Shown here: positions 1-8,443 of the stretch, piece by piece
How positions within the stretch are numbered: position 1 is the first letter of the stretch
Layout: every line of letters begins with the position of its first letter
Source of the DNA: Saccharopolyspora erythraea NRRL 2338
GTDB taxonomy: Bacteria; Actinomycetota; Actinomycetes; Mycobacteriales; Pseudonocardiaceae
NCBI RefSeq assembly: GCF_000062885.1
Contig: NC_009142.1
Location: forward strand, 3,399,584 to 3,463,583
Direction of reading: 5' to 3'
DNA: 64,000 nt
Notes under the pieces: model-generated
Database searches by the model: none
Seen by the model: only the letters and a program-made list of their open reading frames with translations
Told to the model about the DNA's origin: nothing
Program-made: the position numbers and the translations under genes

Positions 1-704
1 CGGCCGCCGAGACGTCCGGCGGCGCCGGTGCGCGGCAGCAGAGGCCGCGCCCACGCGTCCAGCTCGTCTCGCAGCCGCTCGTCCGGCGCATCGAGAGCCG
101 GTGAGGTGCCGCTCAGGGCGGCGATCCACCGCTGTTCCCACGAGACCGGCTCGTCGACGACCGCCGATCCCCGCGCGCACGTGTCCGCCACCGCATCGCA
201 GAAGGCGCCGAGAGCCTCCGCCGCGGTCCACACGTGCGCGTCGTCGCGACGCAGGGCGTGCGCCGCCGCGGGCATGGCCCGGGCCAGCGCCGCGAGCCTG
301 CCGTCATGCGCGCTCACCAGCCGCCACCGCGCGACCGCGCCCTCTTCGCCGACCCGCGCGGTGGGCACGACCATGCCCGCGGTCACGAGTTCCAGGGCCA
401 GCTTGGCCGCGGTGCTCCAGGCGAACACGGAGTCGCCCGGCCGCCGCCCGCGCGGCAGGAGGGAGCAGGCGGGCATGGCGGCCAACGCGGGTAGCACCGC
501 GTCGAGGGCGATCGCCACGGCAGGCACGTCGGCCGGGACGACCGGCGACGCATCAGCGGTCGGCAGGACCGTGCGCAGCGTCGTCGGCCGCCCGGAGCGC
601 AGACCGAGCGCCGCCGCGGCCGCCGCCGGATCTCCGGTGCCCCAGAACGCGAGGCCGACGGCTGAGGAATCGGGGCAACCGGGGACGAAGGTGGCCTGGA
701 GCAT
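1..704 (-). CDS. SNF2-family DNA helicase, N-terminal part (HelZ-like), truncated by window edge
   Basis: The minus strand is open from an ATG at 704 to the left edge, about 234 residues with no stop. The protein begins MLQATFVPG and contains GLAFWG, then the helix-rich stretch around FAWSTAAKLALELV and VARWRLVS, which resembles the N-terminal SNF2-associated domain of actinobacterial SNF2 helicases such as mycobacterial HelZ. The ATPase motor itself would lie outside the window, so helicase function is inferred from the leader domain. The frame stays open upstream of 704 without an obvious ribosome binding site, so the start is my choice from the family's usual beginning. Confidence 0.72.
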   Translation of the reverse strand, partial: MLQATFVPGCPDSSAVGLAFWGTGDPAAAAAALGLRSGRPTTLRTVLPTADASPVVPADVPAVAIALDAVLPALAAMPACSLLPRGRRPGDSVFAWSTAAKLALELVTAGMVVPTARVGEEGAVARWRLVSAHDGRLAALARAMPAAAHALRRDDAHVWTAAEALGAFCDAVADTCARGSAVVDEPVSWEQRWIAALSGTSPALDAPDERLRDELDAWARPLLPRTGAAGRLGG

Positions 705-1258
705 GCCGGGCAACGCTGGGCGGTCCGGTCCTGATCCGTCGAGGAGCAGGGCAGTCGAGGTCGGCGAAGCGGAAATGGGCGTCCCTCCGTTCTGGTGCGG
801 CCGCACGAATCGGCAGCGGTCGGTGATTCGCCGGGCAGCCTGTTCACGGCACGGTTCGGCCGCGGGTGGGATTGGCGACCGCCGACAATACCCGAAATTC
901 CGGCCGGATCGCGTCGGCGGATCGGAAATCCGGAATTTGACATCGCGCGGCGATTCTGTTCCAAGTCCCGCTCTGCCAGGGTCTTTCGTTGCGGTCGGGG
1001 GAGGTGCCGGCCTGCCCAAGTCGGCGAAGAATGATTTCCTGACAGTCGCCCAGCCGGGTTGTCAAGTGGATCGGAGAAAACAGGTCGAGGCGAATTCCAT
1101 CCCGAAGGTTCGCCGAGTACCGAAAACCGCACAGTCACCGTGGTGCGCCGTTGGCCGGAGTGCTCCCGCGGATCCCGCGATTAGGAACACGGCCTCGCGG
1201 GTAGTCCGCGAAGGCACCGGCTGACCGCTACGACCACCACGAGAAAACGGGTGCGCTG
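705..1258. other. Intergenic region between divergent genes, with a 9-bp inverted repeat
   Basis: No gene is supported here; open frames in this stretch are compositional. It separates the leftward helicase gene from the rightward hydroxylase operon and is locally less GC-rich between about 890 and 1080. A perfect inverted repeat, AAATTCCGG at 895-903 and CCGGAATTT at 930-938, could be a regulator site; no regulator gene sits next to it. Confidence 0.5.
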
Positions 1259-1765
1259 ATGGAAGCTGAGATCACCCTGGACGTCGACGGCGAACGGCAC
1301 CGCATCACAGCGGACACGCGCACGACGGTGCTCGACGCCTTCCGCGACCACCTGGGCATCACCTCGGCCAAGAAGGGCTGCGACCACGGGCAGTGCGGAG
1401 CGTGCACGGTGCTCGCCGACGGAAGGCGGGTCACCACGTGCCTGTCGCTGGCCGTGGCCAACCAGGACGTGCGGTTCACGACCGCGCAGGGACTGGCGCG
1501 CGACGGCGGGCACCCCGTGCAGCAGGCGTTCGTGGACCACGACGCCTTCCAGTGCGGTTACTGCACGCCCGGCCAGGTCTGCTCCGCGGTCGGCGTGCTC
1601 GACGAGTTCGGCCGGGGCTGGCCCAGCGCCGCCACATCCGACGTCAGCGCCGAGCCGGAGCTCGACGACGAGGAGATCCGCGAGCGCATGAGCGGCAACC
1701 TCTGCCGGTGCGGCGCCTACACCGGCATCGTCGCGGCGATCGGCGAAGTGGGAGGCAGGCGGTGA
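1259..1765 (+). CDS. Xanthine dehydrogenase/aldehyde oxidoreductase family small subunit, 2x[2Fe-2S]
   Basis: 168-residue iron-sulfur subunit of a molybdenum hydroxylase, carrying electrons from the molybdenum subunit to the flavin subunit. The plant-type ferredoxin cluster ligands are C41, C46, C49 and C61 (CDHGQCGAC...C). The second cluster ligands are C99, C102, C149 and C151 (CGYC and CRC). There is no twin-arginine signal, unlike the periplasmic E. coli PaoA, so a cytoplasmic enzyme is expected. It is the first gene of a three-gene operon and its stop overlaps the GTG start of the next gene. The substrate cannot be read from the sequence. Confidence 0.95.
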   Translation: MEAEITLDVDGERHRITADTRTTVLDAFRDHLGITSAKKGCDHGQCGACTVLADGRRVTTCLSLAVANQDVRFTTAQGLARDGGHPVQQAFVDHDAFQCGYCTPGQVCSAVGVLDEFGRGWPSAATSDVSAEPELDDEEIRERMSGNLCRCGAYTGIVAAIGEVGGRR

Positions 1766-2754
1766 ACCCCTTCGACTACCAGCGCGCCGAGGACGCCGAC
1801 AGCGCGGTGGCGGCGGTCGCGGGCCGCCCGGCGGCGGCCTTCCTCGGCGGCGGCACGAACCTGGTGGACCACATGAAGCTCGGCATCGCCAGCCCGGAGC
1901 TGCTGGTGGACGTCACCCGCCTCCCGCTGGGCGGTGTCGAACCGCTGGCGGACGGCGGGGTGCGCGTCGGGGCCGGGGTGCGCAACAGCGACCTCGCCGC
2001 CGACCCGCTGATCCGCGAACGCTACCCGGTGCTCTCGCAGGCCCTGCTGTCCGGCGCGTCGGGGCAGCTGCGCAACCTCGCCACCACCGGCGGGAACCTG
2101 TTGCAGCGCACCAGGTGCGTCTACTTCCAGGACGTCACCACGCGGTGCAACAAGCGCGAGCCGGGGTCGGGCTGCTCGGCGGTCGGCGGCTGGAACCGCT
2201 ACCACGCCGTCCTGGGGGCGTCCGACCAGTGCGTCGCGGTGCATCCCTCCGACATGGCGGTCGCCCTGTGCGCGCTGGACGCGGTGGTCCGCGTGCAGGG
2301 GCCGGGCGGGCACCGCGGCATCCCGGTCGTCGGCTTCCACCGGCTGCCCGGGGACGAACCCGACCGCGACACCGTCCTCGAGCACGGCGAGCTGATCACC
2401 TCGGTCGACCTGCCGGAGCTGCCGATGGCGACACGATCGAAGTACCGCAAGGTGCGCGACCGGGCGTCCTACGCGTTCGCGCTCGTCTCGGTGGCCGCCG
2501 CGCTCGACGTCGCCGACGGACGGGTGCGCGAGGCCCGCATCGCCTTCGGCGGGCTGGCGCACAAGCCGTGGCGCGCCACCCGAGCCGAGGAGGCGCTGCG
2601 CGGAGAACCCGCGACTGCACAGGCCTTCGCCGCCGCCGCCGCCGACGCCGAGCTCGCCGACGCCCGCCCCCTGCCCGGGAACGGGTTCAAGGTGCCGATG
2701 GCCCGGTCGGCACTGGTCTCGACGCTCAGCGAACTGGCCGGGGAGGAAGCGTGA
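1762..2754 (+). CDS. Molybdenum hydroxylase FAD-binding subunit with [4Fe-4S]-type cysteine insert (PaoB-like)
   Basis: 330-residue FAD-binding subunit. FLGGGTNLVDHMK near the N-terminus and TTGGNLLQRTRC around residue 110 are family flavin-binding motifs. C119, C129, C138 and C157 lie in an insert (CNKREPGSGC, then GASDQC) that closely resembles the additional [4Fe-4S] segment of E. coli PaoB (YagS); most xanthine dehydrogenase medium subunits lack it. The GTG start at 1762 overlaps the preceding TGA, and the gene's own TGA overlaps the next start, so the three subunits are translationally coupled. The insert points to an aldehyde oxidoreductase of the PaoABC type more than to xanthine dehydrogenase. 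Confidence 0.93.
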   Translation: MNPFDYQRAEDADSAVAAVAGRPAAAFLGGGTNLVDHMKLGIASPELLVDVTRLPLGGVEPLADGGVRVGAGVRNSDLAADPLIRERYPVLSQALLSGASGQLRNLATTGGNLLQRTRCVYFQDVTTRCNKREPGSGCSAVGGWNRYHAVLGASDQCVAVHPSDMAVALCALDAVVRVQGPGGHRGIPVVGFHRLPGDEPDRDTVLEHGELITSVDLPELPMATRSKYRKVRDRASYAFALVSVAAALDVADGRVREARIAFGGLAHKPWRATRAEEALRGEPATAQAFAAAAADAELADARPLPGNGFKVPMARSALVSTLSELAGEEA

Positions 2755-4832
2755 CCGATCTGCTGCGACCGCGAGCCATGGGCGTCGACGTGGCCAGGCT
2801 GGAGGGCTGGGCGAAGGTCACCGGCACCGCGCCCTACGCCTACGAGCACCCGGTGGAGAACCCCGCGCACGCGCACGCGTTGCAGGCGAGCATCGCGCGC
2901 GGCCGGATCACCGGTATCGACACCGCCGCCGCCCGCGAGCTGCCCGGCGTGCTCGCCGTGCTCACCCACGACAACGCCCCGGCGCTGGCGTCCACCGAGG
3001 ACGGAGAGCTTGCGATCCTGCAGTCCGGCGAGGTGCACTACCGGGGCCAGCTCATCGGTGCGGTCATCGCCGAGAACCCGGAGATCGCCCGGCACGCCGC
3101 CGCGCTCGTGCGCGTGGACTACGAGCAGGCCGACCACGACGCCGAGTTCTCAGCCGAGCGCGACGACCTCTACACGCCGGAGCAGGTGAACCCCGCGTTC
3201 GCCACCGACACCTCGCAGGGCGACCTGGAGACCGCGTTCGAGTCGGCGCCGGTGCGGGTCGACGAGACCTACACCACGCCGATGGAGCACAACAACCCGA
3301 TGGAGCCGCACACGACGGTCGCGGTGCGCGCCGACGGCGGGCTCACGCTCTACGACTCCACGCAGGGCGCGCACACCGTGCGCCAAGTGATGGCGAAGCT
3401 GTTCGGCCTCGACCGGGAGCGGGTCCGGGTCGTCTCGACCCACGTCGGCGGCGGCTTCGGCTCCAAGGGGCTGCCGCACTCCCACGTCGTACTCGCCGCG
3501 ATGGCCGCCGGACTGGTGGAGGGCAGGCCGGTGAAGCTGGCGCTGACCCGCCGGCAGATGTTCTCCCTGACCGGCCACCGCACACCCACCGTGCAGCGGC
3601 TCCGGCTCGGCGCCGACCGCGACGGCAGGTTGACGGCCATCGCCCACGACGTCATCGAGCAGAGCTCGAAGGTCAAGATCTTCGCCGAGCAGAGCGCAGA
3701 ACCCAGCCGGCACATGTACGCGGCGGGCAACCGCCGCACCACGCACCGGCTCGCGCTGCTCGACGTGCCGGTGCCGTCGTGGATGCGCGCTCCCGGGGAG
3801 TGCCCGGGCATGTTCGCCGGTGAGGTGGCGATGGACGAGCTCGCCGTCGCCTGCGGCCTCGACCCGATCGAACTGCGCCTGCGAAACGAACCCGAGACCG
3901 ACCCCGAGTCGGGCAAGCCGTACTCCAGCCGCAACCTGGTGGCGTGCCTGCGCGAGGGCGCGCGCCGCTTCGGCTGGCAGGACCGCGATCCGGCGCCCGG
4001 GGTGCGCCGGGAGGACGGGTGGCTGGTCGGAACCGGTGTCGCGAGCTCGGTGTACCCGGCGAACGTGTTCCCCGGATCGGCGGCGGCGATCCGCCGCACC
4101 GCCGACGGCTACCAGGTCAGCATCGGTGCCGCCGACATCGGAACCGGCACGTGGACGGCGCTGAGCCAGATCGCCGCCGACGCGCTCGGCGTCGGGCTGG
4201 AGGAGATCGACCTGCGCATGGGCGACACGGACCTGCCCCACGCGACCGTCGCGGGCGGTTCCTCCGGGCTGTCGAGCTGGGGCTCGGCGGTGGTGGACGC
4301 GGCCGCGGTGTTCCGGGAGAAGTTCGGCACCGACCCCTCGGAGGGCGACGAGTCGGAGGGGACCGTGCCGGACAACCCCGACCGCGAGCGCTACGAGATG
4401 AAGGCGTTCGGCGCCCAGTTCGCCGAGGTGCGCGTCCGGGAGGACACCGGTGAGATCCGGGTGCCCCGCATGCTCGGGGTGTTCGCCGCTGGGCGCATCG
4501 TCAACCCCCGCACCGCGCGCTCGCAGTTCATCGGCGGCATGACCATGGGCATCTCCATGGCGCTGCACGAGCGGAGCGTTATGGACCCCCGGTTCGGGCA
4601 CGTGGTCAACCACGACCTCGCCGAGTACCACGTGGCCACCAACGCCGATGTGCACCGCATCGACGTGCACTGGCTCGACGAGCACGACCCGCACGTGAAC
4701 CCCGTGGGCACCAAGGGGATCGGCGAGATAGGCATCGTGGGAGCGGCCGCCGCCGTGGCCAACGCCGCCTACCACGCCACCGGCGTCCGGGTGCGCGAGC
4801 TGCCGATCACGCCGGAGAAGTTCCTCGGCTGA
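2751..4832 (+). CDS. Molybdenum hydroxylase large (molybdopterin cytosine dinucleotide) subunit
   Basis: 693-residue catalytic subunit. THVGGGFGSKG at about residue 223 and GECPGMFAGEVAMDELA near residue 350 are cofactor-binding signatures, and GTKGIGEIG near the C-terminus holds the conserved catalytic glutamate (E659). The GTG start at 2751 overlaps the stop of the FAD subunit; the frame is open much further upstream but that part is antiparallel noise over the preceding gene. The length and subunit order (2Fe-2S, FAD, Mo) match the PaoABC/YagTSR arrangement. Likely role: oxidation of an aromatic or aliphatic aldehyde to the acid; no maturation gene (PaoD/XdhC-like) is adjacent. Confidence 0.94.
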   Translation: MTDLLRPRAMGVDVARLEGWAKVTGTAPYAYEHPVENPAHAHALQASIARGRITGIDTAAARELPGVLAVLTHDNAPALASTEDGELAILQSGEVHYRGQLIGAVIAENPEIARHAAALVRVDYEQADHDAEFSAERDDLYTPEQVNPAFATDTSQGDLETAFESAPVRVDETYTTPMEHNNPMEPHTTVAVRADGGLTLYDSTQGAHTVRQVMAKLFGLDRERVRVVSTHVGGGFGSKGLPHSHVVLAAMAAGLVEGRPVKLALTRRQMFSLTGHRTPTVQRLRLGADRDGRLTAIAHDVIEQSSKVKIFAEQSAEPSRHMYAAGNRRTTHRLALLDVPVPSWMRAPGECPGMFAGEVAMDELAVACGLDPIELRLRNEPETDPESGKPYSSRNLVACLREGARRFGWQDRDPAPGVRREDGWLVGTGVASSVYPANVFPGSAAAIRRTADGYQVSIGAADIGTGTWTALSQIAADALGVGLEEIDLRMGDTDLPHATVAGGSSGLSSWGSAVVDAAAVFREKFGTDPSEGDESEGTVPDNPDRERYEMKAFGAQFAEVRVREDTGEIRVPRMLGVFAAGRIVNPRTARSQFIGGMTMGISMALHERSVMDPRFGHVVNHDLAEYHVATNADVHRIDVHWLDEHDPHVNPVGTKGIGEIGIVGAAAAVANAAYHATGVRVRELPITPEKFLG

Positions 4833-5060
4833 GGCGGGGCGACGCGGCCGTGCGGAAGACCTGCGAGCCGACGGCGCCTGCGGCGTGTAGAGTGGGCTCG
4901 GTCGTATTTCTGAGTTCGTGTTCGCAAGCACGCTCGCAGATGCCGATGCGGGCGAGCTGCTTTCCCTGGCGTAGCTGGAGTTGGCCGCCGTCTGAGATCA
5001 GCGGGCCCGGGCCGCGCGCCGCGTGCGCCCGACGTATTCCCAGCTCCCGGAGGAGAAGAC

Positions 5061-5261
5061 ATGGCACAGGGAACCGTGAAGTGGTTCAACGCGGAAAAGG
5101 GCTTCGGCTTCATCGCGCCGGATGACGGTGGTCCGGACGTGTTCGTGCACTACTCGGCGATCGACGCGGGAGGCTTCCGCAGCCTCGAGGAGGACCAGCG
5201 GGTGAACTACGAGGTCACCCAGGGGCCCAAGGGTCCGCAGGCCGCCAGCGTGCGCGTCTGA
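5061..5261 (+). CDS. Cold-shock-domain RNA/DNA-binding protein (CspA family)
   Basis: 66-residue single cold-shock domain that binds single-stranded RNA or DNA. RNP1 (KGFGFI) and RNP2 (VFVHY) are both present, and the start [18 protein letters not shown] is canonical. A GGAGGAG ribosome binding site lies 7 bases before the ATG. The 228-bp gap upstream probably contains its promoter and a long 5' leader, as usual for this family. A strong hairpin closes the transcript. It stands alone and has no evident link to its neighbours. Confidence 0.97.
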   Translation: MAQGTVKWFNAEKGFGFIAPDDGGPDVFVHYSAIDAGGFRSLEEDQRVNYEVTQGPKGPQAASVRV

Positions 5262-5277
5262 TCCCGACTCGCTTCAC

Positions 5278-5316
5278 CCGGTGGCTCCTCACCCGATCGG
5301 GGTGAGGAGCCACCGG
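5278..5316 (+). terminator. Rho-independent-like terminator after the cold-shock gene
   Basis: A 17-bp perfect stem (5278-5294 with 5300-5316; GGTGGCTCCTCACCC and its complement) with a 5-base loop, beginning 16 bases after the stop codon and followed by TGTTTCC. There is no real T-tract, typical for actinomycete terminators. Confidence 0.85.
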
Positions 5317-5474
5317 TGTTTCCGGAGGCCGGTCCCACCTCCCCGTACCGGTGATTCGGGTCTGTGCCGAACCGCCTCGCTGGACTTGCCGTGTCCGTGC
5401 GGGCACGCTGGGTGAGCCCGGTCCGGGCGGCGGCGCCCGGACGTCGCCAGCCCGCGAGCCGCAGGGGGACCGCG

Positions 5475-6842
5475 ATGACCTCCGACCGCATCCCGGCCGA
5501 GGAGCGGGCCGATCTCGACGCCACCGCGGAGCGCCTGCGCGCCGGCGGCGTGTCGATGGTCGAGACGTCCTTCGTGGACAACGCCGGGGTGGTGAGGGTC
5601 AAGTCGGTGCCCCTGGACCGGCTCGGTTTCGCCGCGCGCTACGGCATCGGGGTCTCGCCCTGCTTCGAGACGTTCTGCTTCGACGACGTGATGGTGCTGG
5701 GCCGCCACCTCGGCGGTCCGGACGGCGACCTGCGGTTGATCCCCGACCTCGACCGGCTCGTGCCGCTGGCCGCCCAGCCCGGCTGGGCGTGGGCGCCCGC
5801 CGACAAGTTCGTGCAGGAGGGTCCGCGCTTCGCAGCCTGCCAGCGGGCCTTCGCCGCGTCGCAGGCGGAGGCGTTGCAGGCGCGCGGCCTGCGGGTGCTC
5901 GCGGCCTTCGAGCACGAGTGGGCGCTGGGCGCGGGCGGTGTCGAGGACTTCGTCCCGGCGGTGACGGGCTCGGCGTACGGACAGCCGCGGCTGGAGGTGG
6001 TCGCCGACTACGCCCGCGACCTCGTCGACGCGCTGCACGCGCAGAATCTCGTCGTGCACCAGTTCCACCCCGAGTACACCACCGGTCAGCTCGAGCTCTC
6101 CGTCGCCGCGACCGATCCGGTGGCGGCCGCCGACGACGCCGTCCTGGTCCGCCACACCGTCCGCCAGGTGTCGCTGCGCCACGGTTGGCGCGCGAGCTTC
6201 GCGCCGTGCGTGGTCCCCGGCGTGCCGGGTTCCGGCGCGCACCTGCACTTGTCGCTGCGCGACGAGCAGGGCAGCCTCTTCCACGGCGGGGACGGTCCGC
6301 ACGGGCTGCGTCGCGAGGGCGAGGCGTTCCTGGCCGGGGTGCTGGCCGAACTGCCCGCGCTGCAAGCCGTCGGGGCCGGGAACCCGGCCAGTTACCTGCG
6401 GCTGCAGCCCTCCCGGTGGGCCGGGGTGTGGCAGGTGTGGGGACGCGAGGCGCGGGAAGCCGCGATCCGCCTGGTGCTCGGCGTGACCGGCACCGGCGAC
6501 TGGGCGGCCAACGCGGAGGTCAAGTGCTTCGACGCCACCGCGAACCCGTACCTGGTCGTCGGTGCCGTACTCGCGGCGGGCGCGCAGGGGATGCGCGCCG
6601 GGCTCCGGCTCCCCGCGGAGGTCTCCGGCGATCCGGTCTTGCTGCCGGAGGAGCAGCAGCCGGCGCGGCTGCCGACCAGCCCGCTCGCCGCGGCCGACGC
6701 GTTGGAAGGCTCGCGAGTGCTGGCCGAGGCGATGGGAGAAGCTCTGCACGACGCCGTGGTGACGGTCCGGCGCGGCGAGGGCGAGCGCTTCGCCGAGGCC
6801 GAGCCCGCCGAGCTCGTCTCCCTGACCCGCTGGCGCTGGTAG
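5475..6842 (+). CDS. Glutamine synthetase family protein (gamma-glutamyl ligase type)
   Basis: 455 residues with the glutamine synthetase fold: an N-terminal beta-grasp segment (VETSFVDNAGVVRVKSVP), then the catalytic part with FEHEW, GSGAHLHLSL, the LQPSRWAG loop and KCFDATANPYLVVGAVLAAG. The family couples an amine to glutamate with ATP. It lacks the tight similarity of housekeeping GlnA and is linked to an amidohydrolase 8 bases downstream; fungal and bacterial FluG proteins fuse these same two domains. A role in gamma-glutamylation or breakdown of an amine or nitrogen heterocycle is more likely than general ammonia assimilation; this is inference. The ATG at 5475 starts where homology begins. 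Confidence 0.9.
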   Translation: MTSDRIPAEERADLDATAERLRAGGVSMVETSFVDNAGVVRVKSVPLDRLGFAARYGIGVSPCFETFCFDDVMVLGRHLGGPDGDLRLIPDLDRLVPLAAQPGWAWAPADKFVQEGPRFAACQRAFAASQAEALQARGLRVLAAFEHEWALGAGGVEDFVPAVTGSAYGQPRLEVVADYARDLVDALHAQNLVVHQFHPEYTTGQLELSVAATDPVAAADDAVLVRHTVRQVSLRHGWRASFAPCVVPGVPGSGAHLHLSLRDEQGSLFHGGDGPHGLRREGEAFLAGVLAELPALQAVGAGNPASYLRLQPSRWAGVWQVWGREAREAAIRLVLGVTGTGDWAANAEVKCFDATANPYLVVGAVLAAGAQGMRAGLRLPAEVSGDPVLLPEEQQPARLPTSPLAAADALEGSRVLAEAMGEALHDAVVTVRRGEGERFAEAEPAELVSLTRWRW

Positions 6843-6850
6843 GAGCCGCG

Positions 6851-7978
6851 GTGCTCAACGACGACGTCCCGCTGCTCGACCAGCACTGCCACGGGGTGCG
6901 GACCGCCGACCTGGACCGGCACGAGTTCGAGCTGCTGATGACCGAAGCGGAGCGGCTCGGCCGGGACCGCAGCCCGTTCGACTCGATGCTCGGCGTGTCG
7001 TTGCGGCGGCTGTGCGCACCGGTGCTCGGATTGGACCCGCACGCCGAAGCCGGCGACTACCTGGCGCGACGCACCGAACTCGGCTGGCTCACCGCGACCC
7101 GGCGGCTGCTGGGCACGTCGGGTACCAGGACGTGGCTGGTGGACACCGGTCTCACGGCCCTGCCGCTCACGTCCCCCGCCGAGTTCGCGGTGCTCGCCGA
7201 CGGGCAGGCACGCGAAGTGGTGCGGCTGGAGGCGGTGGCCGAACGGGTCGCGGCAGGCGGAGTCGCGGCGGCGGACCTGGCCGACGCGGTGGAGCGTGAG
7301 CTGCGAGCACGTGCGGTGAGCGCGGCCGGGTTCAAGAGCATCGCCGCCTACCGCGGTGGTCTGGCCCTGCCCGGACGGCGTCCGGACGCCGCGAGCGTCG
7401 TCAGGGCGGCTTCGCGGTGGCTCTCCAGCGGCCGCGGCCGCCTCGACGATCGCGACCTGCTGGCGTGGCTCGCGCACGTGGGTGCCGAGATCGGCGCGGA
7501 GCTGGGCCTGCCGCTGCAGTTCCACACCGGCTTCGGCGATCCCGACCTGCACCTGCGCGAGGCCGATCCGCTGGCGCTGACCGACTTCCTACGGTCCACG
7601 TCCGGAACCGGGGCGACCGTCGTCCTGCTGCACTGCTGGCCGCACCATCGCAACGCCGCCTACCTCGCCCACGTCTTCGACCACGTGCTCGTCGACCTCG
7701 GCCTGACCATCCCGCACGTCGGCGCCCGAGCCGGGGCGGTGCTGGCCGAGACCCTGGAAATCGCGCCCTGGCGCGCGGTGTGCTTCTCCTCCGACGGCTA
7801 CGGCCTGCCCGAACTGCACCACCTCGGCGCGGCGCTGTGGCGCGAACGGTGCGGGCGCCTGGTCGACGAGTGGCTCGCCGACGACGTGCTCACCACGCGC
7901 GACGCGGAACGGCTGGTCACCGGCATCGCCGGTGCGAACGCGGCGCGCGCGTACGGCCTCGACTGGCCGCAGGCCTGA
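6851..7978 (+). CDS. Amidohydrolase family protein (FluG N-terminal-domain-like, TIM barrel)
   Basis: 375-residue metal-dependent hydrolase. Metal-ligand motifs are DQHCHG near the N-terminus, QFHTGFGD in the middle, LLHCWP, and a late FSSDGYG aspartate; the order fits the amidohydrolase-2/uronate-isomerase-like barrel. The GTG at 6851 has GGAG 5 bases upstream overlapping the stop of the glutamine-synthetase-like gene, so the two are co-transcribed and probably act on the same metabolite. Together they equal a split FluG protein. Substrate unknown. Confidence 0.87.
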   Translation: MLNDDVPLLDQHCHGVRTADLDRHEFELLMTEAERLGRDRSPFDSMLGVSLRRLCAPVLGLDPHAEAGDYLARRTELGWLTATRRLLGTSGTRTWLVDTGLTALPLTSPAEFAVLADGQAREVVRLEAVAERVAAGGVAAADLADAVERELRARAVSAAGFKSIAAYRGGLALPGRRPDAASVVRAASRWLSSGRGRLDDRDLLAWLAHVGAEIGAELGLPLQFHTGFGDPDLHLREADPLALTDFLRSTSGTGATVVLLHCWPHHRNAAYLAHVFDHVLVDLGLTIPHVGARAGAVLAETLEIAPWRAVCFSSDGYGLPELHHLGAALWRERCGRLVDEWLADDVLTTRDAERLVTGIAGANAARAYGLDWPQA

Positions 7979-8083
7979 CCGGCCTGGGGGAGCTGCCGGA
8001 GACCCTCCCCGCCGGGCCAGGCCCGGGGGGCGCACCGCGTCCGCTGGACCGTCCCGTTCGGCGGTGCTCCGGCAGCTGGCGGA

Positions 8084-8415
8084 TGGTTCCGGCCGCACGC
8101 GCGCTGGTGGCCAGGGCGATCAAGGCGGAGATCCACCGCCGCGCCGTCGCAGAGTACGCGCGCTCGCTGTCCCGCTGGGAGCCGTCGGCGCAGATCCCAG
8201 CGGTCGCTCTCCAACCGGATGCCGACCGGCCGCGCCTTCGAGAGCGACGCGGTGCCGGTCGACCTCGACGGCGAGCAGTCGCGCAGGCTGTTCCTGTTCA
8301 TCGACCGGCTCCCGCTCTCGACCCTGCGCGGCGCGCCGCGCTCGCCGCGGTCACGGCAAAGCAGCGCGAACGGTTGAGCACGACCCTGCGCGCCGCGCAG
8401 CTTCCACGACCGCGG
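8084..8415 (+). pseudogene. Possible degenerate coding remnant, not identified, flanked by 17-bp direct repeats
   Basis: This gap between two genes shows coding-like peptides that switch frames: LVARAIKAEIHRRAVAEYAR, then from an adjacent frame FESDAVPVDLDGEQSRRLFL and FIDRLPLSTLRG, then back to ALAAVTAKQRERLSTTLRA. This is what a decayed gene with two small indels looks like. The pieces vaguely resemble the C-terminal half of a small regulator, but I cannot name the family. The 17-mer GCGTCCGCTGGACCGTC occurs at 8037-8053 and again at 8425-8441, bracketing the remnant. The rest of 7979-8443 holds nothing else I can support. Confidence 0.3.
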
Positions 8416-8443
8416 AGTGAGCCCGCGTCCGCTGGACCGTCGG

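Noticed and set aside
28-1224. Long plus-strand open frame of 398 codons at the left edge
   Set aside because: Composition is Arg/Ser/Ala-rich shadow coding; the minus strand in 1-704 gives a recognisable SNF2-associated domain instead.
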